A stretch of DNA of 64,000 nucleotides, taken from Porphyra umbilicalis (Eukaryota; Rhodophyta; Bangiophyceae; Bangiales; Bangiaceae). The stretch covers positions 310,001 to 374,000 of the forward strand of contig KV918780.1 in NCBI GenBank assembly GCA_002049455.2, read 5' to 3'. Below are positions 39,939-50,540 of the stretch, piece by piece. The number at the start of each line of letters is the position of its first letter. The first letter of the stretch is position 1. Under the pieces are notes generated by a model. It was not told the DNA's origin and made no database searches. It was given only the letters and a program-made list of their open reading frames with translations. The translations under genes were made by a program, and so were the position numbers.

Positions 39939-42706
39939 CTCCCAACGGTGACGGGGGAACGGATGAGGAAGACGTTGCGCGCAGGTCGATAAAGCACCCG
40001 CCAGTGACCGACAATAGCGGGGCGACAGAGACACGGGGGAGGACGACGGCAGTGGGGGCAGCGATGGCGTGACGCAGCAGTGGGCTCTTGTCGGTGCTCA
40101 GTCGACGACACCGGCGGCCGCTTCGATGCCAAGCCGTGTGGCGTGCGACCCAAATGTGAAGCGGCAGCGGGAGAACAGGGCGACAGTGGGCCGCGTTTGG
40201 GTACACTCACACGCTCCACCAGCAAGGCGGCATAGCAAGCAGCACCCCCTCCCGTTGGGCACAAATCCCACACACCACAACCTGGTGCACCACGACCACA
40301 CACATCGCGCACCGTCGCGCTGCCCGCGTCATGAACAGGTGCCTGAGCTCTTCCACGTCGCAGTCGGGCCGTCACGTCCACAAGCACCACCACGCGGTCG
40401 GCGCACCCGCGCAGCCACTCGCACTCATCTGTCCTCCAGACTATGCGCGGGCGGCTGCTCAATCCGAAGCATCGGGGAGGTGGCGCGCGTGGCCCGTGCG
40501 CAGGCGTGGGCATCGGGAGGGTGCCAAGGCACAGCAGCGCCCAATGAACGTCGCATCGGGAAGATGCAGCGTGGAAGAACGCCTCCATCCGTCAGCGGGT
40601 CTTCGCCTGGCCTGGGCCTCGTGTGCTGACACAGACCAGGGGGCGCGACGGAACAATAAAGCATTCAGCCACCTGCTTCTGCAATGACCAATTAGGTGGT
40701 CGTATGACAAGACAAGTCTCACGCACCCCAGGGAGACCCGCAAATGCCTGCGTAGATGCAAAGGCCAATACTGTACAGCAGGCCCAGCGCGAAAAATGGG
40801 ATCGAGACACGTCGAAGAAATGCACTGCATGTGTGAAACCTACCCTGCTTCCACGGTGTGCCAGAGGTACCGGAACCGCGCCTTCCTTGCTTTTTTGCAC
40901 AGTCGGCTAGTATGTATACCATGCTTTTTTGCACCGTTGGCTGGTGTACCAGCCAACGGTGACATGCTGTGAGGTTTTCTCAGATCCGAACTTTCTACGG
41001 GGACGGGCCATAAACCGCACTCATCTTTTACGGCCCGCGACGTGTTACAATGATGGAGGAGCTGCTCTAGAACCATGCTGCCCGGTCAGCTTCTCGATCC
41101 TGCATTTTGTGCGTCCGTCAGCGTGTTTCCCTTTTTGCTTTACTGGCATCTATGTATTGTAAATACCTCGCATCTGTGCTGGTCCGCCGATGCCACCTCC
41201 TGCTACCCCCCCCATTTCTACCTCTTTCTGAACGCATTTCCAGAGCACTGCAACAAGGCTCACAGACGTGCGTAGACTGACATACCCGTTTCGAGCGCTC
41301 TGGCATCCGATGAGGTCCAGATCGGCCGGATCCGCATGATAAAGTCAGAGTCCCTGCACAGCAGTACACAAGTTCTGCAGCAACTCTAGAATGTTCTTGT
41401 CCACGCGTGTAGCCCATGCCCACTGCACACCGCCCTGAACGCCTGTCTCCGAAACAAACGCGACACGTCCAGCGAAAGGCAGTCCTGACCACAGAACGCG
41501 TGAGGATAAGTGAGATTGTCGTGACGCCATCCGCTCTGGCCGATGGGAGGCCTGAAGTCCCCATGCAATGTCTGCCTCGAACACGTAGTCGTGTAGGAGT
41601 CTGAAGTGGGCGTGGCCGAACCGGTGGCGTCGCAAACTGACAAGGCGGTATGCAGCCAGCTACAGCTGGGCCCTGCAGGCGATGGTCGTCCCCCCTCCAT
41701 GCGCAAAATTCCCGGGTGGTTGCTGCCGTGCTGCCGAGCACGGCGTGGCCATCCGGTCGCTGTGCCTCTTAAGCGACAGGCCGACCAGACCGGCACGCGG
41801 GCTCTCCCCGCGGCGGCCGGATGGGCGCACGACGTCGGCACCGTCGCTGCTCGCTCCCAACGCAGAAGTTGCGCCTCTTCTCCCCGACGCGCCGCCAAAG
41901 GCAGGTGGCGACCGCGGCGACCCCTTCCCCCCCCCCCCCCACCGCTAGTCTTAGAGGGTTTACCCGCGGCTGACGGCGCGCGGAGGCGGGCGGCAGACGC
42001 GGCGACAACGGCCACGCACATTGGCGACAGCCGTCGGACGGCCTTGCCGTGGAGCCGCTGCCGCCGCGGCTACCTGCACCGGATGACCCCCGTGGCCTCG
42101 TCGAGGCTGCGCCGGCCGCTGCCAGCGCAGCCTCGACGTATCGACTCGCCGGCCGCGCCTGCACGGCAGCGGCGGTCGTTCCTCGCTGCTGCCCGCCATG
42201 CGGTAGCTATCGGGCTGACCGTACCCCTCTGCAGACCGGTGGCAGTGACCCGCCGCCGTCGCCTCTGCCATAGCCGCCGCCACCTCGTCAGGCCGCCCGC
42301 ACTGCCACCATCCGCCGTGTGGGCGGAGGCGCGCGTCGTGGAACGCTCGGTGTTGGGGCCCCTCAGGGTGGCGGCGGGGCTCTGTTAGGCGGCGGCCGTC
42401 GCCGCCGTCGCCAGGCCGCGCGGGAGGGTGGCGGTGGGGGCCAAGGGGGTGGCAAGCGCCGCCACCAACCGCGCCCAGTGGCTCCCGACGGCAGCGGCGC
42501 TGCCGTCGGGCCCGTGCTGCCGCACGACAGCCGCCGAGGCGGCGGCCACGACGCGGTGGTCCGATGGACGGCGAAGGGAAACGGGGGGCGGAAGGGTACA
42601 ACGACGGCGGCGGTACGATCGCAGGTGGTCACCGCCTCGTCGCGTCGCGGAGGGCGAGTGGTGCGGGCGGGCAGAGTCCACCCGACCGTCGAATACTGGA
42701 CGGCCT
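39939..42706. other. gene-less stretch
   Basis: No domain recognised. Minus-strand frames at 39872-40588 and 41345-41635 look moderately natural but match nothing I know. A perfect hairpin sits at 40932-40961. 41930-42660 is GC-rich with overlapping low-complexity frames. Confidence 0.35.
40932..40961. repeat. perfect 13-bp-stem hairpin
   Basis: CACCGTTGGCTGG, loop TGTA, CCAGCCAACGGTG. A partly matching copy of the left flank (GCTTTTTTGCAC then a GGCT block) lies about 35 bp upstream. Confidence 0.8.
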
Positions 42707-42708
42707 TA

Positions 42709-42837
42709 TTGTGCTTCTCACAAAAACTGGATCCGCAACATCCGCTTCAGCATCATTAACCGCCCCCTGAGCCAATGAAACAGTGATTTTGCATCGGAAG
42801 CTGATGCACCGAGGTCCAGTTTTTGTGAGAAGCACAA
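42709..42837. mobile_element. 129-bp MITE with TA target duplication
   Basis: TTGTGCTTCTCACAAAAACT begins the left arm and its inverse ends the right arm; 23 bp pair perfectly. TA flanks both ends (42707-42708 and 42838-42839), pointing to the Tc1/mariner superfamily. The middle is also partly self-complementary (ATCCGCTTCAGCATC against GATGC...GAAGC). It is too short to code, so it depends on a transposase elsewhere. Confidence 0.85.
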
Positions 42838-42839
42838 TA

Positions 42840-44352
42840 ACAGGGCGCTTCCACCTCGCCCCCGAGATCCTCATCATGCGGCGGCCGCGGCGGCGGGACG
42901 CTGGCGACCTTGTCATGGGCCGGCTCTCGAGAGACGGGATCTCTGCGCACCGCCGCATGGTCCATCCAGTGGGCAGCCGGCACCAGGGTCCTCCCACCCC
43001 TGTCACACCCTGTGCACTGACTGAAGATGATTCGAGACAATAATGAGTCACACTTGGTCCAATATCACCCAGGTGCATGGGTCTAAAGCACAGCACGGGT
43101 AAAACTCTGTCCACAGCAACAAAGACGTCAGGACAGCAGAAGTACCGCGCAAGAGAGACTGAAAGTGGCTTAATGAGATACTTCTATGCACTTTGTGGCG
43201 GACTTCAATTACTACCACAACATAATCGCGCTCAGAATGGGGCCCTTCGTCGCTTCCCTTGCACCTTCTCATCCGTACGGCGGATGGACCAGTCAGAAGG
43301 TTAGCGGCCACGGCGCGCACCAAACTGAGAGCAAAAGCGCGGTGGTGACCACCGCTGTCGCCCACATGTCCATGGTTCACATCCGCGCCCACGCAAGGAT
43401 GCACTAACGAACTGGGCACCGGCAGGGTGGGAAGAGCGACAGGGTACTGGTGGAACACTCGCATGTCTACGAAGAGGAACAGGAGAGCCGAAAGACTCGA
43501 TATATGTGAGCGCACTGCCCAGCAACTCAAAGTCAAGGTTCGTCCACACGCAAAACCAGAAACAACGGACGTGGGCTCGCCACCCGTCTTCACCCGTCAA
43601 ACAGCCCCCGGGGCGCGCAATGCTAGTGGAGGACGGGGCAGATGAGCGCTTGCTCTACAGGGATGTGGACGCAGGGAAATGGGGATCGGCGCTGGGAGGA
43701 TAGGGCAGAATTGGCGGTCGCGCTGTGAGAAACGGTCCATGAGGTCCACGCTGTATTTGTAAACGCCAAGTCCAGCGTCATTCCCGCACTCACCCTCATT
43801 CTAAATCCATGCCTGTCCTATTCAAGTGCTTGGAGTTCTAGATTTAGTTTCGCTAGAGCACAGAGTGTTCATCGAATCGAACACGGCAAGCGACACTCTC
43901 GCTGCCAGTCCATGCACTCAATTCTACACAGTTCGACTTTCTGATTCCAGGCACGTGCGTGCAATACCCTGGCCTTCAGGGCGGTGGCGCGCTCGGCGAC
44001 GCATCGACACCGGGCACGCCGGCCGGCTCCATAGCCGCGAGCGCGCACGGGGGCACGTACAGCCACGCTGCCGTGGCGGGGAGAATGTGGGGCGGGGAAA
44101 GGGGTGCCGCCGCCGCCACCGCAGCGGCGGCGGCCCGCCGGCGTCGCGCGACGCCCACAGGAGGGGCTGTCACTCCGCCGCGCAGCGCACCTGCGCACGG
44201 CGGGCAGGGCGGCCGACACGGCGCACGGGCGGGCGGGTGGGACTGATCGCCGCGCGATGGGGCGCCTCCAACCGCGCCGCTAGGCGGCGTCAGCAACCGC
44301 CGACGCGCCGCCGCAACAGAAGACGGCGCGAGATAGGAAACGCCGGAAATTG
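42840..44352. other. gene-less stretch left of the large KDZ unit
   Basis: No recognised gene. A 181-codon minus-strand frame at 43048-43593 has no known domain. 43980-44300 is GC-rich. Confidence 0.35.
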
Positions 44353-44391
44353 CATTCACGCCTCCACCCCGTGAATGCAGCCGTGAATGCT
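44353..44391 (+). repeat. candidate left terminal repeat of the KDZ unit
   Basis: Three CATTCACG/CGTGAATG blocks in fixed order and near-fixed spacing, mirrored at 58947-58987. Confidence 0.5.
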
Positions 44392-44403
44392 GATCTCGCA
44401 TCT

Positions 44404-44441
44404 GGGGGGGGGGGGGGGGGCGCCCTGGGGGGGGGGGGGGG
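44404..44441 (+). repeat. two long poly-G runs
   Basis: A run of about 17 G, then CGCCCT, then a run of about 15 G, just inside the candidate left end. They could form a G-quadruplex or be a collapsed assembly. Confidence 0.7.
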
Positions 44442-45352
44442 AAGGTCAATTAGCACATCCCAGACAAATGTGATTGGCGATTTTTTGTGGTTCAGCGTCG
44501 ATTTCGGCCTCTGGCGGCATCCTTGACAGGGTCCCACCTCAGTGATTGGGGCCCGGTATCGATGGCCGACGAGCGCGACCTTCCGCGATCTGACTCAGGT
44601 CGCCATCAGTCGCGGCCCGTGCGCATGCTTGCAGGGGGGGGAGGCGGGTGGCGGGTGCGGGACTGACGCCACCGCCCCCCCGCCACCCCGCACGCGGTGT
44701 CTGCTTCCATGGCGCCATGTGTGTGGCTCCTGCCGGGCTCGTCTTTGTCCGCGGCCGTGCTTCCGCGTGGTCGCCTCCCCTTCCTCCGCGGCCGCGTTTC
44801 ATTCTTCGCGTGCGGTGCGCCCTGGCGGTGTGCCCTTGTGTTGGATGCTGGTGCCGCCCGCCATTGCCGCCCGCAGTCACCACCCCCCGTTGCCGCCCGC
44901 AGTCACCACCCCCCGTCGCCGCCGGCAGTCACTACCCCCCCTTGCCGCTTGCCGTTTCCGCCATCTGGCTCCACCCGCACGTGGTGTGCATCGGTGCTAC
45001 ACGCCGGTGGGCTGCACCTGCTGCACTTGTTGCTAGATCTACGTGTCGTTGTTCTCCTTGCGGAGAGACGGTTGGGCGTGTACGTGCCCATCGAGCCTTC
45101 CGGCGACTTGGTGCTGCTGGGTATGTCAATGTCTTTCTTCTCGAGTGCTCTCGTTTTCTGCTGTCCCCTGTGTTCTCTACGTTGGGGTATTATTTTCTAG
45201 TTCCTTTTTCTCCCTGCTTTTTCCTACTACAGGCTCTAACTCCATCCCGTCCTCTTTGTCTTCTGCATGCCTTGCATTGTAGCTGTTGTATTGTGCTTGC
45301 CTCTGGTCTGCCTGTTTCGTTGACAGACCTGCGTTTGAGCGTGTGTTCCACG

Positions 45353-48082
45353 ATGGTCGAGCCAGAGCCCAGCCCGGTCGCGGAGCCGGAGCTGACCAAG
45401 ACCGAGCGCCGGCTGTACGTGAGCTTCTTTGACAACCTCGGGATATCAGATGAGAAGCAGATCGCCTTCCTCGCCACGCTGCTGCGCAACGTCTTTGAGG
45501 CATCCTCCAAGCTGGACTCGCACCTGGCGCCGCATGGGGCTGCGCTGCACTCTGCCGTCAGTCGCATGCAGGTGTCGGACAACCCGCGGGACGCGCCCAC
45601 TCACCGATGGATCCGAGTGGTTGACCGCCTGGGCTTCTTCTCCGACACTAACTCCCACGCCGAGCGCATCGTCAACGTCGGGCTCTCATTTGCCTACCGC
45701 CACCTTGAGGTGGACGCCCTCGCGGAAGCAAACGCCATGCTGCTTCGCCAGGTGCAACCGGCAGCAACTGCGGCCGCCGAAGAGAACCCAGACGGCGGGG
45801 CGACTGCGGCTTTAACAAGAGCAGGACAAGGCGGCGGCGGTGGGAGCATGGGCGGTGGCGGTGGGGGCGGCGGCGGTACGGGCGCCGAGTCGGAGGGGCT
45901 GCCCCCGATTGATGCTCCAATGGAGCAGGACGAGGCGGACGACGACGAGCGCGCGCTCCCCCCGGGGGGGATGGCCTTCTCGAATCTCCCACCATTGTCT
46001 GGACTGGGAGCGGGCAATGTTGCTGGCCTTGCCCACCCGGCGGCGGCCTCGGCGGGGGGCTCTATTGTGACGGCCTTCACTACCACGAGGGCAAGAGCTG
46101 TCGGGGGCACGCCGACGGGGGGCGTGACGGACCAAGAAGAGCCGCTCCCGCCCGGGGCGGTAGTGTTTGCGCCAAGCAATGCCGCGGCGGCCGCTGTTCT
46201 CCACGCCGGTGGCCAGGCCGCATCCGCGGCAGACGTCACGCCCAACACCGGCGGTGGTGGAGGCGACGCAGAAGAGGAAGAAGATCACGTCGGTAGCGGC
46301 TCGACCATCCCCCCCCACGTGATCTACGACCGCCAACCGACAGTGGTGCCGAATGAAGCTGCGGTAAAGCTGGTCGAGAGTGTTCTGGAAGGCGTCCAAG
46401 ACCGCTCCGACGGCATCTCCGTGCTCCGGCAACTGTTGGATGACAGCGTGCTGGTGCTCGGTCGGTCGTCCTCGCGCCCCGCCACCAAGCCCAACGGCAA
46501 GGTATGGCCGAGTGGCGTTAAGGGTGACAGGATGGCTCTTGCAAGACGCACGGACGGGTGGTGGCCGCAGTGGCGCGCCCCTCAAGACCTCCCCAACAGC
46601 ATTCCACCTGTCGGGACGGTGGCGTACGCGTTCAACCGCAACAGGGCGTCGGCGTCGTCGCGATGGGTCATCTTGATTGACATGGGCGGCATCAACGACA
46701 CCATCAAGGGCCTCTCCATCCGGTCCGCCCGGTACTTCCCCAAGGATGCTCTGGTGCCCGTTGAGAAGGTGCAGCGCCTTTGGGGCAAGGCGCCTATGCG
46801 CTTTCCCGTGGTCGTGGCGTGTATGATGCTGCTTGTAACCAAGGAGGAAGGGTACGGGACTACCTTGGCCGACCTCGCCGCAGCCGGCCGCGCCACCATC
46901 CCCAAGAACACCTCTCTGTTGTCGGCGTCGTGCCACGAGTTCAACACGTCCGGGATTGCGGCTCCGGCTGCTCCCACTGGTCTTCTAGGCGGTCCCCCCG
47001 ACGGTTCTCCGGCGGCCCAGCAGCTCCCTGACCATCCACGCGACTCCGACGCCGAGCCCGACCACCTCTCACAGCAGTACGCGGAAATGGAGGTCGCGTT
47101 GGCCAGCGAGGACCTGGAGATCAAGACGCAGAACCGTGCTCATCGCGCGCGTGTGCGCAACGCCAAGACCCGGGCTTCCACTACAGCTGCTCGTGCCGCA
47201 GCTCCCGTGGCTCGCTCCACACCAGGTGCAAACGTAGTCGTGGCACGGCCTGCTGCAGCGGCCTCGTCCGTGACGGCGCCTTCCAGTTCCACGGCACCCG
47301 CATCAACGGGACCTACGCGCCTACCCGCTCGCCCAAGGGCGCGCTCTGGCGGGACAAGCGCGCCGCTCAGGCCCGCCAAGCGACCACGGACATCCGCGAG
47401 CCAAGTCTTGGCTGGCGGCAGTTCGGCGGCAGCCGCCCCTGCTGGTCAAAGTGCAGGAGCTGCGCCGGGGGCCGGATCTGCGAGTGTGGTCGGCGGAAGC
47501 GGCGGAGTGCCCGTGGGTGCTGCGACAGGAGGTACCTCTGCTACTGTCGCAGGCGGTCCTGTCGGTAACTCTGCCGCCTTGGTCCGTCTTGTCGTCGCGC
47601 CTACTGCCGCGCCCCCTGGAGGTGCCACGGGTGCTGTCCCACGGCCTCGCCCACCCCGTGTACCTGTGCATGGCGGCGCCGGTCCGGTTGGGCCCCCAGC
47701 TGGCGGCGGTCGGCCGCCTATCGCCACAGTGGCGGTTCCGAGGACAGGGACACCATCCGCTCCTGACGCAGGCAACCTGGCCTTAGTAGGTGGGGGCTGT
47801 GATGTAGTCGCTGCAAGCAACAGCGCAGAGCCTCCTCCTGTCTCTGTTTCTGCTCCTCTTTCTCCTCTCTTATATTCTTCTGCATCTGTTCTCTCTGGGA
47901 GTCCTGCCGTTGACACCTCTGTCATATCGGCACCGTCCGGGAGTCGCAGCGCCGCAGAGTTTGCGGAGGAGCATAGGCAGAGACGCGCGCGTGTTGAATC
48001 TGACCTGCGCGACGCACAAGCGTCGCGTTCTGCCGTACTTTCGGACAGGCACGAGTCCTGGACAGGTGGAAAAGATGCATGA
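45353..48082 (+). CDS. unrecognised 909-residue protein encoded beside the PIF1 helicase
   Basis: I chose ATG 45353 (MVEPEPSPVAEPELTKTERR), as the frame upstream to 44648 is pyrimidine-rich leader. An N-terminal helical domain (about 18-130: LYVSFFDNLGISDEKQIAFL, then HRWIRVVDRLGFF) is followed by Gly/Asp linkers. A second folded-looking region (about 320-500) contains VVPNEAAVKLVESVLEGVQD, TDGWWPQWRAPQDLP, ASSRWVILIDMGG and MRFPVVVACMMLLVTKEE. The C-terminal half is Ala/Pro/Ser/Arg-rich with a basic patch (RPAKRPRTSAS), a possible nuclear signal. I recognise no family. The stop lies 45 bp from the stop of the PIF1 gene on the other strand, so the two genes converge, which suggests they travel together. 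Confidence 0.7.
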   Translation: MVEPEPSPVAEPELTKTERRLYVSFFDNLGISDEKQIAFLATLLRNVFEASSKLDSHLAPHGAALHSAVSRMQVSDNPRDAPTHRWIRVVDRLGFFSDTNSHAERIVNVGLSFAYRHLEVDALAEANAMLLRQVQPAATAAAEENPDGGATAALTRAGQGGGGGSMGGGGGGGGGTGAESEGLPPIDAPMEQDEADDDERALPPGGMAFSNLPPLSGLGAGNVAGLAHPAAASAGGSIVTAFTTTRARAVGGTPTGGVTDQEEPLPPGAVVFAPSNAAAAAVLHAGGQAASAADVTPNTGGGGGDAEEEEDHVGSGSTIPPHVIYDRQPTVVPNEAAVKLVESVLEGVQDRSDGISVLRQLLDDSVLVLGRSSSRPATKPNGKVWPSGVKGDRMALARRTDGWWPQWRAPQDLPNSIPPVGTVAYAFNRNRASASSRWVILIDMGGINDTIKGLSIRSARYFPKDALVPVEKVQRLWGKAPMRFPVVVACMMLLVTKEEGYGTTLADLAAAGRATIPKNTSLLSASCHEFNTSGIAAPAAPTGLLGGPPDGSPAAQQLPDHPRDSDAEPDHLSQQYAEMEVALASEDLEIKTQNRAHRARVRNAKTRASTTAARAAAPVARSTPGANVVVARPAAAASSVTAPSSSTAPASTGPTRLPARPRARSGGTSAPLRPAKRPRTSASQVLAGGSSAAAAPAGQSAGAAPGAGSASVVGGSGGVPVGAATGGTSATVAGGPVGNSAALVRLVVAPTAAPPGGATGAVPRPRPPRVPVHGGAGPVGPPAGGGRPPIATVAVPRTGTPSAPDAGNLALVGGGCDVVAASNSAEPPPVSVSAPLSPLLYSSASVLSGSPAVDTSVISAPSGSRSAAEFAEEHRQRRARVESDLRDAQASRSAVLSDRHESWTGGKDA

Positions 48083-48126
48083 GATGAGTACGGGGATAAA
48101 AGGAATACCAATTCACGTTGTTTTGC

Positions 48127-50537
48127 CTAAAGTCGCCGCCACTCGTTGTATAACTTCAAGGCACACTGGTCAGCAAACAAACGGCCGGCGCTAAACGACT
48201 TGACGTGCAGCCGCGCCTTGTCCGGCACGCGGCTCAAAGCGGTGTGGACCATGCCGGCCTCAAAGCACTCGGAAAGGTCAAGCACCGCCTCGGAGATGCT
48301 CAAACTCTGGGACATGTGGATGGTGCTTGCCCACCCCAACACCAACGGCACCTGCGTGCGCACCGCCAGAACACCGGGAGCCGCGAGCACACGCGCCGCG
48401 AACTTGACTGCAGGAAATGCAACCTCAATCCAGGTGTCGCCCCTGTCACGCAGGCCCCAGTTGCCGCGCTCGATGCCCGCGGGCAGGACGTGATTCTCCA
48501 GCCGCACACTCGGGCTACCGTCCGTGTCGTCGTAGCCGACAATGAAGCCGATGCTGCCATGACACACCCCCAGGTCCTTCTTGCGGTTGGATATGACCAT
48601 CACACGTGCGTGGAGGCAGTGGGAAATCGCTGGCGGGGCGACGCAGTCGGCCAGCGCGGCCGCCCTTGTGTTGGCACTCACGCCCTCAAGGTTGGGCGCC
48701 TTACGCGACATGTCCCTGTCGGGGTCGAGCTCCACAGAGTCCACCGCCGTGAACACCTTGGTCGGCGCGCCACGCGACAAGCGGGTCAGGCAGTCGCGGT
48801 TGTGCTGGATGACAGCCCTAAGCCGCGGCATCAGGTGAAAGATGGATGTCTTGATCTCTTCGTACGCGCTCCCCTCAATCGAGCAGTCCTTAATCAGCTG
48901 CTCCACCGCTTCGGAGCTGTTGCCCAACCGCGCGTCGCGGACCGCGCGGATGAAACCCGGCTCGCGCTGCCGGAAGGTTCCCGTGAGCTCCAAGAAGGAG
49001 TTGCCAAACAGGGTGCTCCAGCACGGCGCCGTGTACGCCATCTTGCCCTGAACGGGGCCAAGCGGCAAGAAGTCGCCGAAGGCAAACCACAGACAGGGCC
49101 TGGCGTCCGACTGGACGCTGGCCAGGAGCTCAAACATGACGCTGAGGTTGGCAGCCGACACGAGGGAGATCTCATCGAGCAGGAGCGCCCGCACTTCTCG
49201 CAGCCGGTCTTTGATGGGCCCGTAGCGGCCGGTCGCCAACAAACGCTCCGCCTCCTCCTTGGGGTCCAATCGAAGTGGCACGTACTCGCGACCAAACCCA
49301 AAGAAGGAATGGTAGGTCATACGACCTGCCGTCTTGGCAGACGTACCGGTGGGCGCCAGCACTACCACCTCGCCGTCCGCCGTGTACCGCTCTGACAGGA
49401 AGGAGCCCAGCTTCCTCAGGAGCGTCGACTTTCCAGCTCCCGGGCCGCCGGAGACAAATGCACTGTTGATCCGTGCAAAGAGTTGTTCACAGACGTCTCC
49501 CCATCGGCCGGTTGCGGCAAGCCGACCGATAGGTGGCACACCCGACGGAGCATCCTCCAGGTCAGCGCCTTCGCCGTGGCGAGGCCCACCACGAGCCGCA
49601 TCACGGCCACGCCGCACAGACCCGACGCTGGCGTGGCCACCCTGCCGCACACCAGCAACCCCGCGTGGTGCCCGTCGCGCCTCATCCTCTGGGACCGCGC
49701 CAAGAACCTCCACCGGCAGCGACCTCCGGGAGTCGCGTGAAGACGGTGGCTCTGCAGTAGTCCACGACGCCCGCCCGCTGCTCGGACAAGATGTTGACGG
49801 TGTGCGCGGTAGCGCCCGCAGCTCCAGCTGCCCCATGGACGAGACGTGCGCCGCCTGCTTGCGCCGCTTGGCAGATGACGGCGATCGCGGCGCGCTCACC
49901 ACCGGCCTTGCGCGGAAAGGAGGCGCCACGTCCGAGCAGTCAAGCTCAACCACATCGTCGTCGGATAGAAACGCTGATTCTTCACTGCTTGATGTCGCCG
50001 CCGAGCGCTTGGCAGGCAGAGGCGGTCGTGCGCCCATGGTTCGAGCGCCCGGTGCCCGACTACAAGAAGCGCGTGAGCCGCTCATGGCCGCCGTGCACGT
50101 CCGATCGGGAAGCAGACGAAACGCGGGGCGCCCGGCAACACCGGCACCAGGGATGGGCAAAGCATGTACAACCTCCAGCAACGCCTTGCCGACGTCGGCG
50201 ACAAGCCACCTCCACGCCGAGGGCGTCGAGACGAAGCGCCGGATGATGCAGGTCCCCACCACCGCATCGTGCACCATGGCCAACGCGGAAGCACAGCCCC
50301 GTGCGTCGAGTCCAAAGCAGCTGGCTGAGGAGTGCGTCCTGATCGCCAAGCAGCCGTCGTCGTTTGTAGCCGTCTGGTGCTGCTCGTCGCACACGGCCGC
50401 GTCCGCGGCGACCGCCTCCCGGTGGGTAGGGTTCGTGAGCCAACACAGGGCCTCCAGTTGAGTGGGGAAGCACCGCGTGGCCGAAACGCCGTCGCCGACG
50501 AGGGAGAAGACGCGCTGCCCAATGTTGACGTCGTCCG
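48127..50537 (-). CDS. PIF1-like helicase
   Basis: Numbered from the ATG at 50394, motifs run in SF1B order. Walker A GGPGAGKSTLL lies near residue 316. Then come VVLAPTGTSAKTAGRMTYHS, Walker B LLLDEISLVSA, FGDFLPLGPVQG, the TGTFRQ motif, and at the C-terminus VPLVLGWASTIHMSQSLSI and VHTALSRV. PIF1 proteins are 5'-3' DNA helicases. The same frame reads upstream without a stop to 50535 (SDDVNIGQRVFSLVGDG). There a TAG (50538-50540) separates it from an in-frame ATG segment (MASVAPPGSRYIALHSG), so the N-terminus is either broken or begins inside. The middle (about 190-300) is disordered. It converges with the 909-residue gene. Confidence 0.82.
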
Positions 50538-50540
50538 ACT

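Noticed and set aside
39872..40588. A 238-codon minus-strand ORF upstream of the copper transporter.
   Set aside because: It overlaps exon 1 of the transporter in a different frame and has no recognisable domain.
43048..43593. A 181-codon minus-strand ORF.
   Set aside because: No domain, no convincing codon bias and no splice context.
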